From assembly GCF_016907815.1 (NCBI RefSeq), contig NZ_JAFBCQ010000001.1:1116001-1180000 (forward strand): 64,000 bases of DNA, in the 5' to 3' direction. The translations under genes were made by a program, and so were the position numbers. Below are positions 41,050 through 50,131 of this stretch, piece after piece. The notes under the pieces were generated by a model, which saw only the letters and a list, made by a program, of their open reading frames with translations, was not told where the DNA came from and did no database searches. This stretch comes from Microbacterium aurum (GTDB taxonomy: Bacteria > Actinomycetota > Actinomycetes > Actinomycetales > Microbacteriaceae). Position 1 is the stretch's first letter, and the number at the start of each line of letters is the position of its first letter.

Positions 41050-41250
41050 TCAGTGGTCGCCGCGGATCTCTTCCTTGACCTCGTTGCGGCGCTCGACGGA
41101 GTCGCGCTCGGCTTCGGCCTTCTTGACCTCCGCGTCGGCCTTGACCTCGTCGACCTTGTCGTGAACGCGGTCGACGGTGTCCTCGAACCCGTCCTTGATC
41201 TTGCGGGCTGCCGTCTCCGCGGCGTCCTTCGCGTCATCGATGAAACCCAT
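41050..41250 (-). CDS. Small charged amphipathic protein (CsbD/YtxH-like)
   Basis: 66 residues from ATG 41250, which has AAGGAG eight bases upstream (a longer frame lacks one). Sequence: GFIDDAKDAAETAARKIKDG, FEDTVDRVHDKVDEVKADAE, then Lys/Glu-rich helix. This repeating 11-residue amphipathic pattern is like LEA, CsbD and YtxH stress proteins, which protect membranes or proteins in dry or osmotic stress. Exact family is uncertain. Confidence 0.7.
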   Translation of the reverse strand: MGFIDDAKDAAETAARKIKDGFEDTVDRVHDKVDEVKADAEVKKAEAERDSVERRNEVKEEIRGDH

Positions 41251-41362
41251 GGGTTCGACTCCTTTCATCCAGGTACGCTCGCCACGCTACGGATGCCGAC
41301 CCTCGCGGGGGAGGGGGTTGTCACCGTCGCCCGCCGGTGCTAGCCGGACGGCGGGGTGTGCC

Positions 41363-42229
41363 TCAGGAGGCCGGCGTCGTCGTGTCGATCGCGTCGCGGA
41401 GCGGCCTGCGCATCGCGGCCCAGTAGTGCACCGGCGTGAGCCGCGTGAGCACGTCGACCACGCGCGCCTCGCGACCGATCATCGTGCGGGCGCGGCGGCG
41501 GATCGTGGCGTCGACGATCTTCGCCGCGGCATCCGCCGGCTCGGTGTGGTACATCGCGGCCTGCGCGGCGGCGGCACGGTCGGCGACGGCCGGGTCGATC
41601 GCCGCGGCGTAGCGGCCGCGCAGGATGATGCCGGTCTTGACCCCCGCGGGGTACACGGCGCCGACCGACACGCTCGAGCCCTCCAGCTCGTGGCGCAGCG
41701 CCTCGGTGAAGCCGCGCACGGCGTACTTGCTCATGGCGTACGGGATGCGCCCGGCGGGAGCGGCGAGGCCGTAGATGGAGACGAGGTGGGTGATGTGCGC
41801 GGCGGGGGAGCGGCGCAGCGCCGGGAGCAGCGCCTGCGTGATGTTCACGGTGCCCCAGAGGTTCACGTCCATGAGCCAGCGCATCTCGGCCATCCTCAGC
41901 TGATCGATGCTGCCGAGCATCGACGACCCGGCGCACGTGATGAGCCCGGCCAGGCGCGGGTGGGCGGATGCCGCGTCGTCCGCGACCCGGCGGACCGCCG
42001 CGTCGTCGGTGAGATCGACGGTATGCAGGGTGATCGGCGGTGCGTACCCACGCGCGACGGCAGGCAGCGCGTCGATGGTGGTGCGGGTGTGCGCGAGGCC
42101 GGCGCGGTCGCGGTCGACGAGCGCGACGCCGACGCCGCGGGCGGCGAGCTGGCGCGCGACCTCCGCGCCCATGCCGTGAGCGGCACCCGTCACGACCACC
42201 GTGGATCCGGTGAGATCGAGTTTCGGCAT
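41363..42229 (-). CDS. Short-chain dehydrogenase/reductase (SDR)
   Basis: 288 residues. Classical SDR motifs: VVVTGAAHGMGAEVARQLAA (TGxxxGxG), ITCAGSSMLGS (NAG-like), VNLWGTVNITQALLPAL, and the catalytic HLVSIYGLAAPAGRIPYAMS followed by KYAVRGF (Ser, Tyr, Lys). C-terminal residues contain AEPADAAAKIVDATIRRRAR-like text common in actinobacterial SDRs acting on lipids or polyketides. Substrate unknown. Divergent from the next gene. Confidence 0.9.
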   Translation of the reverse strand: MPKLDLTGSTVVVTGAAHGMGAEVARQLAARGVGVALVDRDRAGLAHTRTTIDALPAVARGYAPPITLHTVDLTDDAAVRRVADDAASAHPRLAGLITCAGSSMLGSIDQLRMAEMRWLMDVNLWGTVNITQALLPALRRSPAAHITHLVSIYGLAAPAGRIPYAMSKYAVRGFTEALRHELEGSSVSVGAVYPAGVKTGIILRGRYAAAIDPAVADRAAAAQAAMYHTEPADAAAKIVDATIRRRARTMIGREARVVDVLTRLTPVHYWAAMRRPLRDAIDTTTPAS

Positions 42230-42315
42230 CCTCGCCCCTTCTCGCGGTCGGTTCTCCGCTCCCGCCGTCGATTCTCGCCCATGCAGTTCCCTAGGATCGA
42301 ACGCGAGGGGGTGTC

Positions 42316-42972
42316 GTGGCTGCGAAGAAGAAACGCGTGCGGACCCGTGATGTCGTCGCGGAGGGCCTGTACATCGCGTCGGCGGCCACCCTGCTGAGCC
42401 TGAAGAACACGATTCTCGTGAACATCCTCGCCGAGGGTGAGGACTTCGACCCCGACCGCTACCTCGATGAAGCGCGGGCGGCGCTGATCACGCTGGCCGA
42501 AGAGGCCGAAGCGGATGCCGCGCGCACCGAGACCGAGCGCAAGGCGGCGCGCCGCCGGCACAGCGACTCCGACGGCACCCACGACTACCGCAGCCGCGAC
42601 ACGCGCAACCTGCGGCGTCGCCAGTTGCAGTCGCTGCACGTGGCGAGCGAGCTGCGGGCGCGGGCCGAGAACGACGACGAACTGCGCAAGCTCGTCGTCG
42701 ATGCGCGGGATGCCGCGTGGAGCGAGGTCGCCAAGAACATCGACCGCACGTTGCGCATCGAGGCTGCCCGGCCCGACCTCGATCCGGACTACGAGCGCAT
42801 GCGCACCGCGCGGATGCAGGCGCTGCGTCTCGTGGACCTGCCGAAGCTGCGCGCGCACCGCCGCAGTGTCGCCGCCCAGCAGGGGCTGCGGGATGCAGGC
42901 GTCGAACCGGCCGAGCCCGTCGAGGCGCCGGCCCCCGGCTCCGCCGGCTTCGATCCCGCCGAGCTGGAGTAG
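42316..42972 (+). CDS. Conserved hypothetical protein
   Basis: 218 residues from GTG. Basic N terminus AAKKKRVRTRDVVAEGLYIA, then a possible short hydrophobic stretch (SAATLLSLKNTILVNILAEG) and a mostly helical, charged body (LITLAEEAEADAARTETERK, DTRNLRRRQLQSLHVASELR, LRKLVVDARDAAWSEVAKNI). Likely cytosolic and coiled-coil-rich. I recall similar uncharacterised proteins in Microbacteriaceae but cannot name a function. tRNA-Arg follows 200 bases on. Confidence 0.7.
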   Translation: MAAKKKRVRTRDVVAEGLYIASAATLLSLKNTILVNILAEGEDFDPDRYLDEARAALITLAEEAEADAARTETERKAARRRHSDSDGTHDYRSRDTRNLRRRQLQSLHVASELRARAENDDELRKLVVDARDAAWSEVAKNIDRTLRIEAARPDLDPDYERMRTARMQALRLVDLPKLRAHRRSVAAQQGLRDAGVEPAEPVEAPAPGSAGFDPAELE

Positions 42973-43178
42973 GCCTCCCGCCGTTCATCCGCCGTGCGTC
43001 GCGTCCGCGTCGGATTCCGAGGAGATGACGGATGCCGAGGACGCGCACCCCGGCATCCGTCCTCGGAATCGTGCAATCTCCTCGGAATCCGCCGCCCTCG
43101 TCGCCGCCTGCCCGCCGATTCGTCAGATCCCGGGCCGTCAGGTAGGCTGTTCCTCGGTCTTCCCGCGAGTGAAGACAT

Positions 43179-43251
43179 GCGCCCGTAGCTCAATGGATAG
43201 AGCATCTGACTACGGATCAGAAGGTTAGGGGTTCGAGTCCCTTCGGGCGCA
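43179..43251 (+). tRNA. tRNA-Arg (ACG anticodon)
   Basis: 73 bases fold as a cloverleaf: acceptor GCGCCCG with CGGGCGC, D arm AGCTCAATGGATAGAGCA, anticodon stem CTGACTACGGATCAG with anticodon ACG, variable AGGTT-type loop, T arm with GTTCGAGTCC. Discriminator A; CCA is not encoded. Arg-ACG (read as ICG) is single-copy in many actinobacteria. Confidence 0.95.
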
Positions 43252-43270
43252 CACTGTGTTGAGACAGTGA

Positions 43271-43296
43271 AAAGGCCCCGGTTCGCCGGGGCCTTT
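43271..43296. terminator. Terminator after tRNA-Arg
   Basis: AAAGGCCCCGG, loop TTCG, CCGGGGCCTTT: an 11-bp stem with A- and T-rich ends on either side, able to stop both the tRNA and the convergent amylosucrase transcript. Confidence 0.85.
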
Positions 43297-43341
43297 GCTG
43301 TTCCCCGGCGGCCCGAGCGGGCGCGGCCCCCGCACCCGGCG

Positions 43342-45231
43342 TCAGACCGGTGTGACCCGCAGCCACACGAACCCGTGCGGCGGGAGGGCGAGGCCGTCGT
43401 CGAGGTCCACGTCGTTCGTGTGGACGAGGTCGAACGCGGCGCGCTCGAAGCCCGACAGGGTCAGCGGGTCGATCGACACCTCGGTGTCGCCGACGTTCGC
43501 GAGAACGAGGACCCGCGAGGCGGCGCCCGGTCGCTGATACCCGACGACCGACGGGTGCGGGGTGTGGAACGGGATGAGCTCGTTGCCGGCGAACTCGGGC
43601 GTGGACTGCCTGACCGAGATGAGCTTCGTCATCCGCCGGTACACCCGCCCGGCCGGAGTCGACGGATCGTCGCGCTGCGCGTACCGGTCGCGAGGCCGGT
43701 TGCCGCGGTGCACCCAGCGTGAATCGCCGCGGCGCACCGGGTCGTCGGCGTAGGAGTAGTCGTTCAGCTGCGCGACCTCATCGCCCAGGTACAGCAGCGG
43801 CACCCCTCCGGTCGACAGTGCCAGGGCGTGAGCGAGCACGACGCGGTCCTCGCCGCCGGCATCCTGCGCCTCGACGCCCGCCAGCGACGCCGTGGTCCCC
43901 GCGACCCGCGCGTCGCCGGTCGCGGGGTTCTCCTGGAACGCGACTCCGCGCGCGAAGGAGCCCTCGTGACGGCCGGTGTAGAAGCGGTTCAGGAACTGCC
44001 GGTGCCGGTAGCCGTCGATGCCGAGCTCGGCGGCATCCTCGTCGGCGAACGTCCACCCGATGTCGTCGTGGCTGCGGACGTAGTTCACCCACGCCGTGCC
44101 CGCCGGCAACGCATGCCGGCGGTCGAGCGCCTGCTGCAGCATCCGCCCGTCGCGCGTCGCGAGCGCCTCCCACGTCAGCGCCATCTGCAGCGGGTTGTAC
44201 GACAGCTCGCACTCGTCGGGCGAGATGTAGCTCACGACCTCATCGGGGTGGACGATCGCCTCCGACTTGAAGATCATCCCCGGCGCGGCCATCGCGAGCA
44301 CCGCGTTGAATGCCTGCAGCAGCAGGTGCGCCTCCGGCAGCGACTCGCACGCGGTGCCCAGGCGCTTCCAGATGAAGGCGACGGCATCCATCCGCAGCAC
44401 CTCGACGCCCTGGTTCGCCAGGAACAGCATCTCGCCGGCCATGGCGCGGAACACCGCGGGGTTCGCGTAGTTGAGGTCCCATTGGTAGTGGTAGAACGTC
44501 GACCAGATCCAGCGCCCGTCCGCGAGCTGCACGAACGAGCCGGGGTGGTCGTCGGGGAAGATCTCGCGCGTCGTCTGCTCGTAGGCGTCGGGCATCTGCC
44601 GATCGGGGAAGATCAGGTAGAAGTCCTCGTACTCCGCATCTCCCGCGACCGCCTTCTGCGCCCACTCGTGCTCGCTGCTGGTGTGGTTGAAGATGAAGTC
44701 GAGCACCAGCGAGATGCCCGCGAGTCGCAGCTCAGCGGCGAGCTCCGCGAGCTGCGCCATGGTCCCGAGGCTCGGATTGACCCGCCGGTAGCTCGACACC
44801 GCGTAACCGCCGTCGTTGTCCCCGTCGGGAGCGTCGAACAGCGGCATCAGGTGCAGATAGGTGAGCCCCAGCTCGCGGAAGTACGGGATCTGATCGCGGA
44901 TGCCGGCGAGGTTTCCGGCGTACCGGTCGACGTAGCAGACACCGCCCAGCATCCGCTCGGACTGGAACCATTCCGGGTCGGCGGTGCGCTGACCGTCGCG
45001 GACCTTGAGGTCGAGGGGCCGCGCGTTCCACGAGGCGGATGCCGCGGCCACCGTCGCGGCGAGCTGCTCGCTGCCGTCGGGACGGTCGCCGTACAACTGC
45101 GTGAACAGCGCGTGCAGGCGCGGGAACTGCGCGTCGAAGCGGGCGAGGAACGCCTCGTCGACCCGACCGGCCGCCTCGGCGGCCTCCAGCGCGGTGGTGC
45201 GATCGGCATTCGGCGTCGACAGCGCGGTCAT
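43342..45231 (-). CDS. Amylosucrase-type GH13 alpha-glucosidase
   Basis: 629 residues. GH13 regions are complete: LDFIFNHTSSEHEW (region I), VEVLRMDAVAFIWK (nucleophile Asp), GMIFKSEAIVHPDEV (acid/base Glu) and NYVRSHDDIGWTF (third Asp). The helical N-terminal domain of about 90 residues (RFDAQFPRLHALFTQLYGDR) and the IRDQIPYFRELGLTYLHLMP and DGDNDGGYAVSSYRRVNPSL segments are those of amylosucrases (subfamily 4), which build or break alpha-1,4-glucan from sucrose. Sucrose hydrolase is the main alternative. No signal peptide, so cytosolic. Confidence 0.9.
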   Translation of the reverse strand: MTALSTPNADRTTALEAAEAAGRVDEAFLARFDAQFPRLHALFTQLYGDRPDGSEQLAATVAAASASWNARPLDLKVRDGQRTADPEWFQSERMLGGVCYVDRYAGNLAGIRDQIPYFRELGLTYLHLMPLFDAPDGDNDGGYAVSSYRRVNPSLGTMAQLAELAAELRLAGISLVLDFIFNHTSSEHEWAQKAVAGDAEYEDFYLIFPDRQMPDAYEQTTREIFPDDHPGSFVQLADGRWIWSTFYHYQWDLNYANPAVFRAMAGEMLFLANQGVEVLRMDAVAFIWKRLGTACESLPEAHLLLQAFNAVLAMAAPGMIFKSEAIVHPDEVVSYISPDECELSYNPLQMALTWEALATRDGRMLQQALDRRHALPAGTAWVNYVRSHDDIGWTFADEDAAELGIDGYRHRQFLNRFYTGRHEGSFARGVAFQENPATGDARVAGTTASLAGVEAQDAGGEDRVVLAHALALSTGGVPLLYLGDEVAQLNDYSYADDPVRRGDSRWVHRGNRPRDRYAQRDDPSTPAGRVYRRMTKLISVRQSTPEFAGNELIPFHTPHPSVVGYQRPGAASRVLVLANVGDTEVSIDPLTLSGFERAAFDLVHTNDVDLDDGLALPPHGFVWLRVTPV

Positions 45232-45310
45232 CGTGCTCCTTCCGATCCACTCAGCCTACGCGGGGCGCCGACCCGGCGCTGTGGCGGCGACCGCGGCGTA
45301 GGCTCGAAGG

Positions 45311-46792
45311 ATGAGCGCCTACGTCTCGGCGTTCGAGCTGTTCTCCATCGGCGTAGGACCCTCGAGCTCCCACACGGTCGGCCCGCTGCGGGCGGCCCGC
45401 GACTTCGCGCGCCGCGCGGCCGCCATCGACGGGGTCGCCCGGGTGACGTGCACGCTGTACGGATCGCTCGGCGCGACCGGCATCGGGCACGGCACGCCGG
45501 ATGCCGTCGTCGCCGGCCTGCAGGGCCACGAACCCGAGACGGTGGATCCCGCCGACGTGCGCGCCGCGTGGACGACCTGGAACGATGGCGACGCCCTGCT
45601 GCTCGACGGCCGCATCCCGGTGCCGTTCGCCCGGGCCGACATCTCCTTCGCCCCGCGCACGCGCCTGCCGGGCCACCCCAACGCGATGACCCTCCGCGCG
45701 CTCGATGCGGCGGGCGGGGTGCTCGTCGAGGAGACGTACTACTCGATCGGCGGCGGCTTCATCCGGCGGGAAGGCGAGGACGCGGCGGTGGCCGCGGCAT
45801 CCGCCCCGTTCCCCTTCGCCACGGCGGCGCAGCTGCTAGACGTGTGCGACGAGCACGGCCTCACGATCGCGGAGGTCGCGCGGTGCAACGAGGAGGCGCT
45901 GCGCCCGGAGGTCGAGGTCGCCGCCGGCCTCGATGCCATCTGGGATGCGATGGCCGCCTGCGTCGACGCGGGCCTGCACGCCGACGGCGTGCTCCCCGGG
46001 ATGCTGAAGGTGAAGCGGCGGGCCGGCGCGATCCGCGCGCAGCTCGACGCGGCCTCGGCCGGCGGCGGACGGGAGCTGCCGGGGGAGTGGCTGGGCGCGT
46101 TCGCGCTCGCCGTCAACGAGGAGAACGCCGCGGGTGGTCGCGTCGTGACCGCCCCGACCAACGGCGCCGCCGGCATCCTGCCCGCCGTCGCGATGTACTG
46201 GTGGCGCTTCCTGGCCGACTCGGGCCTCGGCGCCGAGAACGCCGTCACTCCGTACGGCGAGCTGGTGGGCTCGGCGCTGCTCGGGCTGCACGGGGCCGAC
46301 CCCGTCGCGGCGGATGCCGGGGTCGCGGCATCCGTCGCCGAGGCGAATCGTCGCCGCGGCATCCGCCGGTTCCTGCTGACGGCGACGGCGCTCGGGTCGC
46401 TGTTCAAGGCGAACGCATCGATCTCGGGGGCCGAAGGCGGCTGCCAGGCCGAGGTCGGGTCGGCCTGCGCGATGGCGGCGGGCGGACTCACGGCCGTCAT
46501 GGGCGGCACCAACCGGCAGATCGAGAACGCCGCCGAGATCGCGATGGAGCACCACCTGGGCCTCACGTGCGACCCCGTCGGCGGGCTGGTGCAGATCCCC
46601 TGCATCGAGCGCAACGCCATCGCCGCCTCGACCGCCGTGACCGCCGCGCGGCTCGCCCTGCGGGGCGACGGCAGCCACTACGTGCCGCTCGACGCCGTCG
46701 TCGAGACGATGCGCCAGACCGGGATCGACATGTCCACGAAGTACAAGGAGACCAGCGAGGGCGGTCTCGCGGTCAACGTCGTGGAGTGCTGA
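45311..46792 (+). CDS. sdaA: L-serine ammonia-lyase (iron-sulfur type)
   Basis: 493 residues, TAGGCT six bases before ATG. Single-chain enzyme with beta then alpha domain: [40 protein letters not shown], and in the second half [40 protein letters not shown] and [20 protein letters not shown], with the conserved Cys residues that ligate the 4Fe-4S cluster. It deaminates serine to pyruvate and ammonia; oxygen-sensitive. Length matches typical bacterial SdaA. Confidence 0.94.
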   Translation: MSAYVSAFELFSIGVGPSSSHTVGPLRAARDFARRAAAIDGVARVTCTLYGSLGATGIGHGTPDAVVAGLQGHEPETVDPADVRAAWTTWNDGDALLLDGRIPVPFARADISFAPRTRLPGHPNAMTLRALDAAGGVLVEETYYSIGGGFIRREGEDAAVAAASAPFPFATAAQLLDVCDEHGLTIAEVARCNEEALRPEVEVAAGLDAIWDAMAACVDAGLHADGVLPGMLKVKRRAGAIRAQLDAASAGGGRELPGEWLGAFALAVNEENAAGGRVVTAPTNGAAGILPAVAMYWWRFLADSGLGAENAVTPYGELVGSALLGLHGADPVAADAGVAASVAEANRRRGIRRFLLTATALGSLFKANASISGAEGGCQAEVGSACAMAAGGLTAVMGGTNRQIENAAEIAMEHHLGLTCDPVGGLVQIPCIERNAIAASTAVTAARLALRGDGSHYVPLDAVVETMRQTGIDMSTKYKETSEGGLAVNVVEC

Positions 46793-46823
46793 CGCTGCAT
46801 CCCTTCTCTTGGGCGCGCGGGTG

Positions 46824-46886
46824 CGATGTGTGGGCGCATCTGGTCGCTATCGCGCCCTGTAGGGGCAATCTGCGCCAACAGCTTGC
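46824..46886 (+). repeat. Dispersed intergenic repeat, copy A
   Basis: Contains GATGTGTGGGCGCATCTGGT, then CGCT and, 22 bases on, TGCGCC. GGCGCA and TGCGCC are complementary, so the unit can fold. It lies between serine dehydratase and the DUF559 gene, in the same orientation as copy B on the far side of that gene. Confidence 0.65.
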
Positions 46887-46912
46887 GCGAGGGGCCCTGT
46901 TCAGGGGCTTCT

Positions 46913-47905
46913 TCAGCTCTCCCAGCCATGGCGGCGCAGCGCGGCGGCGACGAGGGTCGCCGCCGTCCCGCCCCGTACGCGGCCGCCCGTGACGCGGATC
47001 ACCTCCCAGTTCTCAGCTGCGAAGGCGGCGAGACGCTCGATGTCGCGGTTCCACTGCCGTCTGCTTGTCCGGTGGTGGTCGCCCTCGATCTCGACGAGGA
47101 CTCGGTAGCGCCGATGTACGCCGTCGGCGATGCCGAGCAAGTGGCCCTTGGCATCGCGGATCTCGACGTCGAGTTCCATCTCGGGCAGCCCCGCCGCGGC
47201 GGCGTCAAGCCGGTACTCCGTCTCGAGCCGTGAGAAGCTGCCGACCCGCACGTCGGCGAGTGCCGCCTGCAGAATGCGGCGATGCCGACGTTGCGGCTCG
47301 GATGCTGCGGCGCGCAGCCTTTCGGGTGTCGTGAGCTGGTCTCGTGGTCGCGGCCTCCCGCCGGGGCCGCGCGGGATCCGCACGAAGTAGTCACCGAGGA
47401 TGACGAGCCAGCGCCCATCGAGCTCGCCGCCGAGCAGGGCCCAGGTCGATGCGGGACTTGCGACCCGCAGCCCGTCCCGCACGCGCGTCGTGACCAGGTG
47501 CGGCCGCACCTGGCGGGCGCGGACACCCCGGCCGCGCGGCGCTCGATGTGGGTATACCGTGCCGACCTCGAGGTCGGCTTCGGGGTCGAAGTCGTCGGGG
47601 AGCGGTGCTCCCCACAGTGCGGCGGCCGTGAGCCCGATGAAGAATGCATGCGCTCCCATGACCTCCGCATAGGCACGAGCGCGGTGCTGCAGCCGCGCGC
47701 GCTTCTCCTCGTCGGGAGTGCGCGGCAGCTCGATACCCTCCCCGGAATCCTTCGCGGCGTCGGGATGCGCAAGACGCGCACCGTGGAACGGGCGCTCGAG
47801 GTCTCGAGTGCGCAGCCGACCGGGCGAGACGCCCGCGGCGAGCGCTCGGGCGCGCCCGAATGCGTCACCGAGGTGAGGGGGCAGCGGTCGAGGGTGTCGC
47901 GGCAT
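46913..47905 (-). CDS. DUF559-like endonuclease-fold protein with AbiEi-like N terminus
   Basis: 330 residues from ATG 47905. The N-terminal 100 residues (HLGDAFGRARALAAGVSPGR, LRTRDLERPFHGARL and AFFIGLTAAALWGAPLPDDF) resemble a helix-turn-helix of the AbiEi type. The last 130 residues (FSRLETEYRLDAAAAGLPEM, LLGIADGVHRRYRVLVEIEG, DHHRTSRRQWNRDIERLAAF) look like the DUF559/Vsr restriction-endonuclease fold, with a possible ExK-like acidic cluster. Proteins of this build are frequent in Microbacteriaceae; their role is unknown, perhaps phage defence. It is framed by direct repeats A and B. Confidence 0.7.
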   Translation of the reverse strand: MPRHPRPLPPHLGDAFGRARALAAGVSPGRLRTRDLERPFHGARLAHPDAAKDSGEGIELPRTPDEEKRARLQHRARAYAEVMGAHAFFIGLTAAALWGAPLPDDFDPEADLEVGTVYPHRAPRGRGVRARQVRPHLVTTRVRDGLRVASPASTWALLGGELDGRWLVILGDYFVRIPRGPGGRPRPRDQLTTPERLRAAASEPQRRHRRILQAALADVRVGSFSRLETEYRLDAAAAGLPEMELDVEIRDAKGHLLGIADGVHRRYRVLVEIEGDHHRTSRRQWNRDIERLAAFAAENWEVIRVTGGRVRGGTAATLVAAALRRHGWES

Positions 47906-48007
47906 CCGCCCAGGATCGCGGGTGGATGCCTTCGCTTGGGGCTCTCTGCCCCGGATCCGTGGAGAAGTCGCCAGGCCTGCCTTCTGGGGAGGAGGAGTTG
48001 TCGGCCG

Positions 48008-48068
48008 TGTGATGTGTGGGCGCATCTGGTCGCTGACCGCGGCGATGACGACGATCTGCGCCATCACG
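48008..48068 (+). repeat. Dispersed intergenic repeat, copy B
   Basis: Contains GATGTGTGGGCGCATCTGGT, CGCT, and TGCGCC at the same 22-base spacing as copy A; the sequence between differs. Lies 100 bases upstream of the DUF559 gene start and just before the Hsp20 promoter. Confidence 0.65.
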
Positions 48069-48087
48069 TTCGCCGCCCCGCGAACGG

Positions 48088-48117
48088 TTGGCACTCTCAC
48101 CATGAGAGTGCTAATCT
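48088..48117 (+). promoter_or_regulatory. Hsp20 promoter under a CIRCE operator
   Basis: TTGGCACTC (48088-48096), nine bases, GAGTGCTAA (48106-48114) is the HrcA-binding CIRCE element with one mismatch. TTGGCA (48088-48093) and TAATCT (48112-48117), 18 bases apart, make a good -35/-10 pair embedded in it, so HrcA would block polymerase. Confidence 0.9.
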
Positions 48118-48124
48118 GAACCTA

Positions 48125-48145
48125 CTTGAGTCAACTGGGCTCAAC
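48125..48145 (+). promoter_or_regulatory. HAIR-like HspR operator
   Basis: CTTGAGT, seven bases, GCTCAAC matches the HspR HAIR consensus CTTGAGT-N7-ACTCAAG in 5 of 7 bases of the second arm. It lies at the predicted transcription start, giving dual HrcA and HspR control of hsp20. Confidence 0.65.
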
Positions 48146-48174
48146 TTCAGACCAGACAGACAAAGGAGAGAACA

Positions 48175-48630
48175 ATGGCCACGTACGACCCGTTCCGTGA
48201 CCTCGACCGCCTCGCGTCGAGCCTCTTCGAGACGCGCCGCGGCCCGCGCCGCATGCCGATGGACCTCTACCGCGACGGCGACCACTACGTCCTGAGCGCC
48301 GACCTGCCGGGCATCGACCCGGGCTCGGTCGACATCGACGTGGACGGCCAGCTGCTCACAATCCGCGCCGAGCGCACCCTCAGCGAGGGCGAGGGCGTCA
48401 AGTGGATCACGCGCGAGCGTGAGACCGCGAGCTTCCTGCGCCAGCTGAACCTCGGCCAGGGCATCGACACCGACGGCATCGCCGCGACCTACAGCAACGG
48501 CGTCCTGACCGTCACGATCCCCGTGAGCGAGAAGGCCAAGCCCCGCAAGGTGCAGGTGGTGGCGGATGCCGCGGCCCCGACCATACAGGCCCACGAGAGC
48601 ACCCAGGAGCCGCAGCCCGTCGAGCAGTGA
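48175..48630 (+). CDS. Hsp20/alpha-crystallin small heat-shock protein
   Basis: 151 residues, with AAAGGAGAG upstream. The N-terminal FDPFRDLDRLASSLFET-like start (TYDPFRDLDRLASSLFE), the alpha-crystallin domain (MPMDLYRDGDHYVLSADLPG, SVDIDVDGQLLTIRAER, ETASFLRQLNLGQGID, ATYSNGVLTVTIPVSE) and the IPV-type C-terminal motif are present. ATP-independent holdase that keeps unfolding proteins soluble. Regulated by the CIRCE/HAIR pair. A strong terminator follows. Confidence 0.95.
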   Translation: MATYDPFRDLDRLASSLFETRRGPRRMPMDLYRDGDHYVLSADLPGIDPGSVDIDVDGQLLTIRAERTLSEGEGVKWITRERETASFLRQLNLGQGIDTDGIAATYSNGVLTVTIPVSEKAKPRKVQVVADAAAPTIQAHESTQEPQPVEQ

Positions 48631-48671
48631 GCCGCCGGCGCAGCCGAGAGCTACCCCGGCGAGAGCCACCG

Positions 48672-48711
48672 GAGAACCGCCCCGAGTCCACCCGGACTCG
48701 GGGCGGTTCTC
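48672..48711. terminator. Terminator of hsp20
   Basis: GAGAACCGCCCCGAGTCC (48672-48689), loop ACCC, GGACTCGGGGCGGTTCTC (48694-48711): a perfect 18-bp stem. Confidence 0.85.
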
Positions 48712-48854
48712 GTGTGTGCGGGACCCGTCCACGCCTCGCCCGCGACAGAACATGCGCCGGAATCGACCGATCGTGCATCCGGCCGATGCCGCTCGCGGGC
48801 CCGGTGGAACGCTCGAAGAGCACCACCTGCCGCACCTGCGCGCACCGGCGCCAC

Positions 48855-48971
48855 GGGTACGGGCTGCGCAACATCGAGACGGCGGCGCTGGCGTACAACG
48901 GCACCGTGACGGTGAGCGCGGACGACCGGTGGTTCTCGCTGCGGGTGCTCTTCCCGCAGCAGGATGCGTAG
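48855..48971 (+). pseudogene. C-terminal fragment of a sensor histidine kinase
   Basis: 38 codons before TAG 48969-48971 read GYGLRNIETAALAYNGTVTV then SADDRWFSLRVLFPQQDA, the G2-box end of a GHKL ATPase domain as found in DcuS/CitA-like or LytS-like kinases. The preceding 100 bases give no matching kinase sequence in any frame, so only the tail remains. Confidence 0.5.
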
Positions 48972-49045
48972 GCCTCCCCGCCATCCGCATAGCTGACGGA
49001 TAGAATCGGCGCACCAGCACTCCCCGTCACGGACCGTCAGCAAGG

Positions 49046-50113
49046 ATGCCGATGACCGACCCCTCCGCCGCGCCCAGTCCGCGGCCGGCGGGCACGCAGC
49101 CCGCCGCACTGCACGAGACCGAGCTGACCGCTCCGGTCTCGCTCACCCTGCCCAGCGGTCGGCTCAACCCGGCATCCATCGGCTTCGCGCGCTCGCCGCT
49201 GGTCGACACGTCGGGCATCGGGGGACGGCACGGCTGGGGGCGCAACAAGCGCTGGGAGTACTGGAACGTCATGACGCCCGCGCACATCGTGGCGCTGACG
49301 GTGTCGTCGCTGGATTATGCCGCAGTGCACGAGGTGTGGATCTTCGACCGGGCGACCGCGCAGACGTGGGGGCGCACCGCGACGGTGATCCCGGTGCGCG
49401 ACGTGGCGCTTCCCGGCACCCTGGCCGGCGGCATCGCGATAGCCCGCGCGAAGGACCTCGCCGTGACCGTCACCCCCGCCGACGGCGGGCAGGTGTGGCG
49501 CCTGCACGCGGAGATCCCCGGGGCGGCGTTCGACATCACCGTGGCCCGTCCCGCCGACCACGACTGCCTCGCGGTGGTCGTGCCGTGGTCGCCGCGGCTG
49601 TTCCAGTACACCGTGAAGGACGTCGCGCTGCCGGCATCCGGCACTCTCACGCTGGACGGTATCCGCCACGAGGTCCCCGCCGGATCGTGGGCGGTGCTGG
49701 ACCACGGGCGCGGACGCTGGCCGTACGACATCGCGTGGAACTGGGGCGCCGGATCGGGCGTGCTCGCCGACGGCCGGACGATCGGGATCCAGGTCGGCGG
49801 GCGCTGGACCGACGGCACCGGCGCCACCGAGAACGGGGTCGTCGTCGCCGGAGTGCTGCACAAGATCTCGGAGCCCGTGCAATGGACGTACGACCTCGGC
49901 GATCCGCTGCGCCCCTGGCAGGTCGCCGGTGGGGGTCTCGACGCCACCTTCACGCCGTTCTACGACAAGCGTTCGGCGATGAACCTGGGCGTCGTCGCGT
50001 CGCGCACCGACCAGTGCTTCGGCGCGTGGGCGGGCACGTTCCGGACGGATGCCGGGGTCATCGCGTTCAACGGCATCGAGGGTTTCGCCGAGGACGTCCA
50101 CAACCGGTGGTGA
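49046..50113 (+). CDS. DUF2804 domain-containing protein
   Basis: 355 residues (a second ATG at 49052 may be the true start). DUF2804 signs: RWEYWNVMTPAHIVALTVSS, VHEVWIFDRATAQTW, FDITVARPADHDCLAVVVPW, HEVPAGSWAVLDHGRGRWPY and WNWGAGSG, a beta-rich lipocalin/AttH-like fold. The family binds or modifies lipids by analogy only. No membrane segment. TAGAATC upstream at about 49000 may be a -10. Confidence 0.85.
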   Translation: MPMTDPSAAPSPRPAGTQPAALHETELTAPVSLTLPSGRLNPASIGFARSPLVDTSGIGGRHGWGRNKRWEYWNVMTPAHIVALTVSSLDYAAVHEVWIFDRATAQTWGRTATVIPVRDVALPGTLAGGIAIARAKDLAVTVTPADGGQVWRLHAEIPGAAFDITVARPADHDCLAVVVPWSPRLFQYTVKDVALPASGTLTLDGIRHEVPAGSWAVLDHGRGRWPYDIAWNWGAGSGVLADGRTIGIQVGGRWTDGTGATENGVVVAGVLHKISEPVQWTYDLGDPLRPWQVAGGGLDATFTPFYDKRSAMNLGVVASRTDQCFGAWAGTFRTDAGVIAFNGIEGFAEDVHNRW

Positions 50114-50131
50114 CGCGCACCGGCGGGCGCC

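Noticed and set aside
43828..46992. 1054-codon plus-strand open frame
   Set aside because: Antisense to amylosucrase and out of frame with serine dehydratase; Arg/Gly-rich shadow of high-GC coding DNA without motifs.
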